A stretch of 64,000 bases of DNA, taken from CAYUHJ01 sp964444365. GTDB lineage: Bacteria > Planctomycetota > Planctomycetia > Gemmatales > Gemmataceae. The translations under genes were made by a program, and so were the position numbers. Positions 52,748 through 59,589 of this stretch are shown one piece after another (position 1 is the stretch's first letter; every line of letters begins with the position of its first letter). The stretch is taken from positions 1-64,000 of the forward strand of contig CAYUHJ010000005.1 in NCBI GenBank assembly GCA_964444365.1, written 5' to 3'. The notes beneath the pieces were generated by a model. It saw only the letters and a program-made list of their open reading frames with translations. It made no database searches and was not told where the DNA came from.

Positions 52748-53971
52748 ATGCTCCCGACCCGACGAGCGTTCCTGTCCGCCGGTGCCGCCGTGCTCACCGC
52801 CCCGGCCGTGCAGGCCCTCGGGGCGAACGAGAAGCTCGACGTCGGCCTGATCGGGTGCGGCAACCGCGGGACCGCCATCGTCCGGGAAGTGCTGAAACTC
52901 GGCCACCACGTCGTCGCCGTCTGCGACGTCGCCGAGTTCCGCCTCGACGCCGCGACGAAAGTCGTGACCAATGCCGGCGAGGACAAGCCCGAACGGTACA
53001 GCGACTACCGCCGACTGCTGGAGCACAAGGGGCTCGACGCGGTCGTCATCGCCACGCCCGACCACCACCACCGGGACCAGGTGATTGCGGCGGTCGAGGC
53101 GGAAAAGGACGTGTACGTCGAGAAGCCGATGACGAAGTCGATCGAGGAGGGGAAGGAGATCATCGAGGCGGTTCGCAAAGGCCCGAAGCTCCGCGTCGTG
53201 CAGGTCGGCAACCAGCGGCACAGCGGTATCCACTGGAAGCGGTGCCGGGACGTGATCGAGTCCGACGACTTCGGCAAGCTCGTCAACGTGAAGGTGTGGG
53301 ACACGCGGAACTGGGTCAAGAAGGACCCGTTCGCCCCGCCGGAGTGGTTCACCAAGGACTACGAGAAGCAGATCGACTGGCCCGCGTTCCTGGGCAAGGC
53401 GCAGAAGCGGCCGTTCAACCCGCTGCGGTACTGGTCCTGGCGGTGGTACTGGGACTACGCCGGCGGGCTGATGACCGACATCGGCGCGCACCAGCTCGAC
53501 ATCGTCCAGTGGCTCGGCGGCGTGGACGCGCCCAAGAGCGTGACCGCGAACGGCGGCGTCTACCACTTCAAGCACTGGGAAACCCCGGACGTCGTGAACG
53601 GCACCTGGGACTACGGCAAGTTCGCGGCGACGTTCAACGTCCAGTTCATCAACGGGGCCGACGGCGTCGGGGCGGCATTTTACGGCACGAACATGACGGT
53701 CATCGCCGACGCGACGAAGGACATCCGCGTCTACGCCACCGCCGACCGCATCACCCCGGACACGGAGCCGAAGGAGGTGTGGAAGGTCGAGAACGAAACG
53801 CCGGCACACGTCAAGAACTGGCTGGAGTGCTGCAAGGCCCGGAAGGACCCGAACTCGCCGGTGGAACTGGGGCACAAGGTGATCCTGAGCGCGCACCTCG
53901 CGAACCTGTCGTACCGCACGGGGAAAAAGATCTTCTGGGACGCCGACCGGCAAGAAGTGATCGGGGGGTGA
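52748..53971 (+). CDS. Gfo/Idh/MocA family oxidoreductase with Tat signal
   Basis: A 407-residue NAD(P)-dependent oxidoreductase that should be exported folded: the N-terminus LPTRRAFLSAGAAVLTAP is a twin-arginine signal. The Rossmann motif is VGLIGCGNRGTAIVREVL and the conserved EKP is in DVYVEKPMTKSIEEGKE. The C-terminal sheet domain includes GGLMTDIGAHQLDIVQWLGG with the substrate-binding D and H. Families with this layout are numerous in planctomycetes and act on sugars and their derivatives. It precedes a sialidase-like gene by 120 bases containing an AT-rich repeat. Confidence 0.88.
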   Translation: MLPTRRAFLSAGAAVLTAPAVQALGANEKLDVGLIGCGNRGTAIVREVLKLGHHVVAVCDVAEFRLDAATKVVTNAGEDKPERYSDYRRLLEHKGLDAVVIATPDHHHRDQVIAAVEAEKDVYVEKPMTKSIEEGKEIIEAVRKGPKLRVVQVGNQRHSGIHWKRCRDVIESDDFGKLVNVKVWDTRNWVKKDPFAPPEWFTKDYEKQIDWPAFLGKAQKRPFNPLRYWSWRWYWDYAGGLMTDIGAHQLDIVQWLGGVDAPKSVTANGGVYHFKHWETPDVVNGTWDYGKFAATFNVQFINGADGVGAAFYGTNMTVIADATKDIRVYATADRITPDTEPKEVWKVENETPAHVKNWLECCKARKDPNSPVELGHKVILSAHLANLSYRTGKKIFWDADRQEVIGG

Positions 53972-54010
53972 TGAAAGAGATTTCACCACGAAGGCACAAA
54001 GGAGAACTTC

Positions 54011-54067
54011 GACAGGATTACAGGATTCACTCTGATCTTGAATCCTGCTGATCCGGTTAATCCTGTC
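54011..54067. repeat. AT-richer inverted repeat with AGGATT units
   Basis: GACAGGATT (54011-54019) faces AATCCTGTC (54059-54067), with further AGGATT and AATCCTG units inside. The preceding TTTCACCACGAAGGCACAAA (53981-54000) belongs to the same common planctomycete intergenic element as far as I recall. The stretch is much lower in GC than its surroundings. Confidence 0.55.
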
Positions 54068-54091
54068 AAAAATTCTTCTTTTGATAATAAC

Positions 54092-55018
54092 ATGTTCATC
54101 TTCGATAAAGCCCCGTTCCCGTCGTGCCACGCTTCCACCATTGTCGAGGTCGAACCCGGCAAGTTCCTCGCCGCGTGGTTCGGCGGGAAGGCCGAGGGCG
54201 CGAAGGACGTACAGATCTGGCTCGGCAGGTTCGACGGGAAGGCGTGGAGCGAACCGGAAGTCGTCGGCACCGAGCCGGGGCAGCCGTGCTGGAACCCGGT
54301 GCTGTTCAAGACCGCGAAGGGAACGCTCTGGCTCTGGTACAAGGCGGGGCCGAAGCCGGAAAACTGGACGGGGTACGCCCGCACCTCGCCGGATGGCGGC
54401 AAGACGTGGTCGAAGCCCGAGATGCTGCCCGCCGGGTTTTACGGCCCCGTCCGGGCGAAGCCGATCCAACTGGCGGACGGCACCATCCTCGCGCCGACGT
54501 CGCTGGAAAGTTATCGCTGCTGGTCGCCGTACGTCGACCGTTCCACCGATGATGGCAAGACGTGGACGCGCTCCAACGCCTTCGGGGTGTCGGACAAGCC
54601 GTTCGGCCAGATTCAACCAACGCTCGCGGAAACGAAGGGGGGCAAGGTCGTCGCGCTCATGCGGTCCCGCGACCCGATGCTGATCTGCCGGGCGGAATCG
54701 AGCGACGGCGGCAAGACGTTCTCCGCGGCGGAACGCACCGAAGTCCCGAACCCCAGCAGCGGCATCGACGCGGTTCGCACCCGGTCCGGCGAGCTGTACA
54801 TGCTCTACAACCCGCTCCCGCTGGTGCGGACGCCACTTCGTTTGGGCAAGTCGACGGACGACGGCAAGACGTGGGAGAAGGTGAAGGACATCGAGACCGA
54901 GACGGGCGAGTTCTCCTACCCCGCGATCATCGAGGCGGCCGACGGGACGCTTCACATGACCTACACCTGGAAGCGAACGCACATCAAACACGAGACGTTC
55001 AAGCCGGACGGGAAGTAG
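54092..55018 (+). CDS. Sialidase/BNR-repeat exo-glycosidase-like protein
   Basis: A 308-residue six-bladed beta-propeller protein. Asp-box (BNR) repeats are evident: RTSPDGGKTWSKPEML, RSTDDGKTWTRSNAFG, ESSDGGKTFSAAE and KSTDDGKTWEKVKD. The N-terminal FPSCHASTIVEVEPGKFLAA then WFGGKAEG matches the planctomycete group annotated as exo-alpha-sialidase. No signal peptide is seen from this ATG, which is odd for an enzyme of external glycans. A start further upstream is excluded by the repeat at 54011-54067. Substrate uncertain. Confidence 0.82.
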   Translation: MFIFDKAPFPSCHASTIVEVEPGKFLAAWFGGKAEGAKDVQIWLGRFDGKAWSEPEVVGTEPGQPCWNPVLFKTAKGTLWLWYKAGPKPENWTGYARTSPDGGKTWSKPEMLPAGFYGPVRAKPIQLADGTILAPTSLESYRCWSPYVDRSTDDGKTWTRSNAFGVSDKPFGQIQPTLAETKGGKVVALMRSRDPMLICRAESSDGGKTFSAAERTEVPNPSSGIDAVRTRSGELYMLYNPLPLVRTPLRLGKSTDDGKTWEKVKDIETETGEFSYPAIIEAADGTLHMTYTWKRTHIKHETFKPDGK

Positions 55019-55227
55019 GCCCGGGCAGGTGCCGCCTACGCCAGGGAACTCCTCACCCTTCACCCGGGCGAGTTCTTGCCGCGCGAAGCCCGTCCACGGT
55101 CCTGTCAGAACACATCTCGATGGTCGCCCACTGACCTGGAGGGTGGATCGCGGCACGTCCGGCGTGGCAGTCCGGGGATTGGTACGAAACGTGAACCGTG
55201 TGGTTCGGCACCCCCCAGGAGACCGTC

Positions 55228-55413
55228 ATGGCCGAGCGAACCGAACGAGGCGAGGACGAGCAACGCGAACGGGACCACGAGATGTTCGGCGAGCCCACCC
55301 GCGACCGGGCGCGGCCCCCCTCGGCCACGGGCACTCGCGAGAAAGGCGAACCGCCGGCCGACGACCGTGCGAGCGCCGACGCGGCCGATCACACCCGCCG
55401 ACCGAGGAGCTGA
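55228..55413 (+). CDS. Small hydrophilic protein, 61 residues
   Basis: A very charged protein, MAERTERGEDEQRERDHEMF, then GEPTRDRARPPSATGTREKG and a short Asp/Ala/Arg end. It is expected to be disordered. The ATG has AGGAGA five bases upstream. It is the first of a run of small genes on the plus strand. The composition resembles small stress-induced hydrophilic proteins, but there is no family match that I can name. Confidence 0.55.
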   Translation: MAERTERGEDEQRERDHEMFGEPTRDRARPPSATGTREKGEPPADDRASADAADHTRRPRS

Positions 55414-55415
55414 CG

Positions 55416-55733
55416 ATGACTGCGCCCAACCCCCGGCCGGTGGACGGATCCCCCGGGACGCACGACCCCTTCGACGGACGGATCTATTGCGCCGACGGCC
55501 GGCTCGATCTGGTTCAGGAAGCGTCCGAGGACTCGTTTCCGGCGAGCGACCCGCCGGCGTGGACGGCCCGGTGCGAGACGCGAATCCCGGTCAACCGGCG
55601 GACGTTCCCCCGGCCGGCGGTGACCGCGCCCCCGCGCAACCGGCGGGCGAGTTGGCTCCTCGCGGGGCTTGCAATACTGGCCCTTGCGGTTGTCCTCACG
55701 GCAACGGCGAGGCGGAGGGCCGCGCATGGCTGA
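55416..55733 (+). CDS. Small membrane protein with EASEDSFPASDPPAW motif
   Basis: A 105-residue protein. Near residue 37 it carries EASEDSFPASDPPAWT, a motif I recall from many small stress-linked bacterial proteins (SDSFPASDPPS type). The C-terminus is one membrane helix (ASWLLAGLAILALAVVLTAT) and a basic end (ARRRAAHG). Start ATG with GAGGAG upstream. It follows the 61-residue gene by two bases and overlaps the next gene by eight, so this is an operon. Function unknown. Confidence 0.65.
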   Translation: MTAPNPRPVDGSPGTHDPFDGRIYCADGRLDLVQEASEDSFPASDPPAWTARCETRIPVNRRTFPRPAVTAPPRNRRASWLLAGLAILALAVVLTATARRRAAHG

Positions 55734-56112
55734 GTGGTTTCGGCACGGCGGGGCGCGGGGACTGGCCCTCCTTCAAGGGCTGTACTTCTCGGTGACCGGC
55801 GTCTGGCCCCTCGTCCACCTCGACAGCTTCCTGGCGGTCACGGGCCCGAAAACGGACCTGTGGCTGGTCCAGACGGTCGGGGCGCTTCTCGGGGTCGTGG
55901 GCGTCGTCCTGTTACTGGCCGCGTTCCGGGGCGACGTGCGTCTCGAAACGATTGTGATGGGAGTCGGCACGGCCGTTGTTCTTGGGGCTGCCGATGTCGT
56001 GTTCACCCAGCGGGACGTGATCCCCCCCGTCTACCTCGGCGACGCCGCGGTGGAGGCGACGTTCGTGGGGTGGTGGGCGGCCGTGGCAGTTGCCGCTCGG
56101 CGACGCGCGTGA
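55726..56112 (+). CDS. Four-helix membrane protein, 128 residues
   Basis: A small integral membrane protein with about four helices: ALLQGLYFSVTGVWPLVHLD, TVGALLGVVGVVLLLAAF, ETIVMGVGTAVVLGAADVVF and AVEATFVGWWAAVAVAARRR. Such four-helix proteins of about 130 residues occur in many soil bacteria next to stress genes. Its ATG overlaps the preceding gene by eight bases. No function is known; the conserved-looking HLDSFLAVTGPKTDLWLV after the first helix might help in a search. Confidence 0.7.
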   Translation: MAEWFRHGGARGLALLQGLYFSVTGVWPLVHLDSFLAVTGPKTDLWLVQTVGALLGVVGVVLLLAAFRGDVRLETIVMGVGTAVVLGAADVVFTQRDVIPPVYLGDAAVEATFVGWWAAVAVAARRRA

Positions 56113-56167
56113 AATTCTGCCGTGTGCCCCGGTGTCGGCCCGAATGGTTACCAGACAGGAGATTCCC

Positions 56168-56518
56168 ATGATCTTTCAGCTTCGCACGGACAACCACATT
56201 ACGTCCAACCCGGATCGCGAGACCGAGGTCCGCACCGAGGTGGAGGCGGCCCTGGTGCCGGTGTACGGCGACCGCCTGCGGCGCGTCGAGGTGTACCTGG
56301 AGGACACCAACTCGCACAAGGGTGGGGTGGACATCCGGTGTACGATCGAAGCGCACCTGGCCGGCTTGCCGGCGTTCGTGGCCGAGGGCCGGGCGGCGGA
56401 CGTCGACCAGGCCGTGACCGCGGCGGTCGACCACTTGGTGCGGGTCATGGCCCACCGGTTGGGGCGAATCGAAGACCGGGCCGGGCACACCTCGGCCGCC
56501 GGTCGACAGGGGTACTGA
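56168..56518 (+). CDS. HPF/RaiA-like ribosome-hibernation domain protein
   Basis: A 116-residue protein with the HPF/RaiA (sigma-54 modulation) fold pattern: FQLRTDNHITSNPDRETEVR, EVEAALVPVYGDRLRRVEVY, then LEDTNSHKGGVDIRCTIEAH and AAVDHLVRVMAHRLGRIED. Compared with classical HPF it is short and has no C-terminal dimerisation domain. It could inhibit ribosomes in stress; the context of other small stress-like genes supports that. Start is the ATG at 56168. Confidence 0.75.
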   Translation: MIFQLRTDNHITSNPDRETEVRTEVEAALVPVYGDRLRRVEVYLEDTNSHKGGVDIRCTIEAHLAGLPAFVAEGRAADVDQAVTAAVDHLVRVMAHRLGRIEDRAGHTSAAGRQGY

Positions 56519-56586
56519 GATCGCGGGCACGGGTGTTGCGTCTCCCGTTTTCCCGGTCCGCACCAGTGCCTCGACCCGGAGAAGTC

Positions 56587-56808
56587 ATGTCCACCGACCC
56601 CTTTGACCCGCACGACGACCGCCGCGTTCTCGGCAGTCCCTACGGCCCCCACCCGCGCGGCACCGACGAGTCGGCGGGAGGGGCGGACAGTTCTCCCCAC
56701 GAGTTGGAACCATCGGGGCAACGAACGCCGTCCGCACCGCCCGCCGAGTCCGCTGCGGACTCGCCGATCCAGCCGGGCGGCGTCCGGCACGCGGGCGAGA
56801 GGGAATGA
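56587..56808 (+). CDS. Small hydrophilic protein, 73 residues
   Basis: A disordered-looking protein, MSTDPFDPHDDRRVLGSPYG, then PHPRGTDESAGGADSSPHEL and a Pro/Ser/Ala-rich end. The ATG has GGAGAA three bases upstream. It sits between the HPF-like gene and a membrane-protein gene. The composition parallels the 61-residue protein at 55228, but the sequences do not match. Function unknown. Confidence 0.5.
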   Translation: MSTDPFDPHDDRRVLGSPYGPHPRGTDESAGGADSSPHELEPSGQRTPSAPPAESAADSPIQPGGVRHAGERE

Positions 56809-56979
56809 ACCCGTGCCAACCCGGTTCGTGCCGCGGATCGGCACCGTCGTGTTCCGGAACGTGAAGACGGTGTTCGGTGGCACCCGACCGCCCCGACCGC
56901 GAACGCGGACCGATTCCGCGGGCAGGGTGTTAGGGATCGCGATGTTTCTTTCCGTCGAATTCGCACCAGAGGGTGTCGC

Positions 56980-57432
56980 ATGAACTACTCGCCACCAACC
57001 GCGGGCCTTGCGCCGGTCTATGCCGGGGTGCCGGCGGCCCAGAAGCAGGTGAAGACCACCGTGCCGCCGTTGCCGTCGCCCACGCCGTTGGCCACCGCTC
57101 TCGGGGTGTTCAGCCTCGGGCTGGGGCTCTGGGAAGCCTTTGCCCCGCGCAGCGTGGGCGACCGGACCGGGGTCCGCCTGCCGGGTCTCGTCCGGGGGTA
57201 CGGCGTCCGCGAGATCGCAGCGGGCATCGGCATCCTGACCAGCGAGCGCCCCGCGTTCTGGCTGTGGAGCCGGGTGGCCGGGGACGCCCTCGACCTCGCC
57301 ACCCTCGCGGCCGCCTACCACCGCTCCTTGCCCGCCGACCGTCGGAAGACGGTGCAGGCCGCCGCGGCCGTTCTGGGCGTGACCGTGCTCGATCTCGCGT
57401 GTGCCTACGAACACAGTGGCGGCCCCGGTTGA
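56980..57432 (+). CDS. Membrane protein of the LGWFSLGLG/AGIGIL type
   Basis: A 150-residue membrane protein with three or four helices. The parts ALGVFSLGLGLWEAFAPRSV, LVRGYGVREIAAGIGILTSE and FWLWSRVAGDALDLATLAAA form a pattern I know from small proteins often encoded beside polyketide-cyclase/SRPBCC genes and stress genes in many bacteria. Its biochemical role is not known. It is separated from the 73-residue gene by 171 bases of apparently empty DNA. Confidence 0.72.
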   Translation: MNYSPPTAGLAPVYAGVPAAQKQVKTTVPPLPSPTPLATALGVFSLGLGLWEAFAPRSVGDRTGVRLPGLVRGYGVREIAAGIGILTSERPAFWLWSRVAGDALDLATLAAAYHRSLPADRRKTVQAAAAVLGVTVLDLACAYEHSGGPG

Positions 57433-57530
57433 CAGGGGAACCCGGGCGCACGATTGTCGCCTCTCCGAGAACTCGATTGCCTGCTTCCCTTGTTGATCGC
57501 TCGTGAACCGAGTTCTTTGCCCGATCAAAA

Positions 57531-57579
57531 CGGGGCCGTTGACACGGTGCGCGCCCTGCGTCCCGGGTCAACGGCCCCG
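57531..57579. terminator. Inverted repeat between membrane-protein and GH2 genes
   Basis: CGGGGCCGTTGAC (57531-57543) pairs perfectly with 57567-57579; the 23-base interior includes a further GC-rich part. It may end the small-gene operon or be a protein-binding site. No T run follows. Confidence 0.45.
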
Positions 57580-57615
57580 ATTCTGCACACTCCCCATCGA
57601 AACGGGAGGTCGTGT

Positions 57616-59457
57616 ATGCCGGGCAGTCGATTTTCGGGGCACCCGCGGCCCCTCCTCCGCCGGGCGGAGTGGATCCCGCTGGACGGCCCCTGGGCCTTCG
57701 CCCTCGACCCGGACGCCCGGTACCTGCAGCCGGTCGACGTGGCGTGGGACCGGACCATTCGCGTGCCGTTCGCGCCGGAGACGGCGGCCAGTGGGGTCGG
57801 GTTCACCGGCTTCTTCAAGGCGTGCTGGTACCGCAGGTCGGTCCCCGTGCCGACGTTGCCCGAAGCGTCGCGGCTCATGATCCGGTTCGGGGCGGTCGAC
57901 CACGAGGCGACCGTGTGGGCGAACGGGCGGCTGGTGGCCGGCCACGAGGGCGGGTACACGCCGTTCGCGTGCGACGTGACCCGGCAGGCCCGGTCGGGGG
58001 AACTCGACCTCATCGTCCGGGCGTTCGACGACCCGCACGACCTGGCCAAGCCCCGGGGCAAGCAGGACTGGCAACTGGAGCCGCACTCGATCTGGTACCC
58101 GCGGACCACCGGGATCTGGCAGCCGGTGTGGGCGGAGGTCGTCCCCGCGACGGCCATCGAGACGGTCCGCTGGTCGTCGTCGCTCGACCGGTGGGAGGTG
58201 GGCCTCGACGTGGTCCTCGACGGCGAGCCCCGGGACGACCTCCGGTTGCGCGTCGTGCTGCGGGCCGGGAGTCGGACCCTGGCCGACGACACCTACACGG
58301 TGACCGGCCACGAGGTCCTCCGCCGCGTCGCGCTCTCGGACCCCGGCATCGAAGACTACCGGAACGAACTCCTGTGGAGCCCCGCCAGCCCCACGCTGAT
58401 CCAGGCCCACCTCCAGTTGGTGGACCGGGACGGCGGGCTCGTCGACGAGGTGTGGAGCTACACCGCCCTGCGGTCGGTCGCGGTGCAAGGGGACCGGTTC
58501 GTCCTCAACAACCGGCCGCTGCCCCTCCGCCTGGTCCTGGATCAAGGGTACTGGCCGGAGACGGGGCAGACCCCGCCGGACGACGCGGCCCTGCGCCGGG
58601 ACGTGGAGCTGACCAAGGCGATGGGGTTCAACGGCGTGCGGAAGCACCAGAAGATCGAGGACCCCCGCTACCTGTACTGGGCCGACGCCCTGGGGCTGTT
58701 GGTGTGGGAGGAGATGCCCAGCGCCTACCGGTTCAGCCCGGCGGCGGTCGACCGGCTGACCCGCGAGTGGGCCGCCGTCATCGAGCGGGACCGCAGCCAC
58801 CCGTGCGTCATCGCGTGGGTGCCGTTCAACGAGTCGTGGGGCGTGCCGGACCTGCCCGACAGCCCGACCCAGCGGCACTACGTCCAGGCACTGTACCACC
58901 TGACCAAGACGCTCGACCCGACCCGGCCGGTCGTCGGCAACGACGGGTGGGAGAGCGTCGCCACGGACGTGATCGGGATCCACGACTACGACGACCGCCT
59001 AGCCGAGATCGTCCGGCGGTACGGGGCGGACGAGACGGTCGCCCGGCTGTTCCGGAAGGAGCGGCCGGGCGGGCGGATGCTCGTCCTCGGAAACCCTCAC
59101 GCGCCGCCGGACCACCCCGTGGTGCTCACCGAGTTCGGCGGCATCGCCTACTCCCCCGCCGACCGCTCGTGGGGGTACAGCCGGGCCGCGACCGCCGGGG
59201 AGTTCGCCGACCGGTACGCCAAGCTGTTGGCCGTCGTCCGGTCGCTGCCGGTCCTGGCCGGGTTCTGCTACACCCAGTTCGCGGACACCTACCAGGAGGC
59301 AAACGGCCTCCTGACCGGCGACCGCACGCCCAAGTTCCCGATCGAGGAAATCGCCCGCGCGACCCGCGGGCCGAGCAACGCGCAAGAGTTCGAGGCCGAG
59401 CAGGCGTGGCGGGACGGGTTGATGCGGCGACAGCGGACGCCGCACCGGGACGGGTGA
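57616..59457 (+). CDS. Glycoside hydrolase family 2 protein
   Basis: A 613-residue GH2 enzyme (beta-galactosidase/glucuronidase/mannosidase group). The N-terminal jelly-roll has WIPLDGPWAFALDPDARYLQ and WYRRSVPVPTLPEA, then GAVDHEATVWANGRLVAGHE. The immunoglobulin-like domain follows, and the TIM barrel has KAMGFNGVRKHQKIEDPRYL. The acid/base is in VPFNESWGVPDLP (Glu406) and the nucleophile in VVLTEFGGIAY (Glu506). No signal peptide, so it should act inside the cell or be released without one. Start ATG with GGGAGG upstream. It begins a run of sugar genes. Confidence 0.9.
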   Translation: MPGSRFSGHPRPLLRRAEWIPLDGPWAFALDPDARYLQPVDVAWDRTIRVPFAPETAASGVGFTGFFKACWYRRSVPVPTLPEASRLMIRFGAVDHEATVWANGRLVAGHEGGYTPFACDVTRQARSGELDLIVRAFDDPHDLAKPRGKQDWQLEPHSIWYPRTTGIWQPVWAEVVPATAIETVRWSSSLDRWEVGLDVVLDGEPRDDLRLRVVLRAGSRTLADDTYTVTGHEVLRRVALSDPGIEDYRNELLWSPASPTLIQAHLQLVDRDGGLVDEVWSYTALRSVAVQGDRFVLNNRPLPLRLVLDQGYWPETGQTPPDDAALRRDVELTKAMGFNGVRKHQKIEDPRYLYWADALGLLVWEEMPSAYRFSPAAVDRLTREWAAVIERDRSHPCVIAWVPFNESWGVPDLPDSPTQRHYVQALYHLTKTLDPTRPVVGNDGWESVATDVIGIHDYDDRLAEIVRRYGADETVARLFRKERPGGRMLVLGNPHAPPDHPVVLTEFGGIAYSPADRSWGYSRAATAGEFADRYAKLLAVVRSLPVLAGFCYTQFADTYQEANGLLTGDRTPKFPIEEIARATRGPSNAQEFEAEQAWRDGLMRRQRTPHRDG

Positions 59458-59589
59458 CACTTTCAGGCGGGGCGACGCTCACCTGGAACTCTCCGAGGGA
59501 AAGAAGCCGTGAACCGCCTCGCTCAGCCGTCAGCGGCGCGTCAGTTGCTCCGGTCGGTTCGCCCAAACCCAGAGTCCCGAGTGCCACCG

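Noticed and set aside
55029..55227. A longer reading of the small membrane protein gene starting at 55029
   Set aside because: The extra residues are Arg/Pro-rich and overlap the well-supported 61-residue gene; the ATG at 55416 has its own ribosome-binding site.
59509..59589. GTG at 59509 as start of the GT-UGM fusion
   Set aside because: The added 27 residues are Arg/Ser/Pro-rich and unlike any conserved N-terminus; the GT domain begins right after the ATG at 59590. A weak GAGG upstream of the GTG leaves some doubt.
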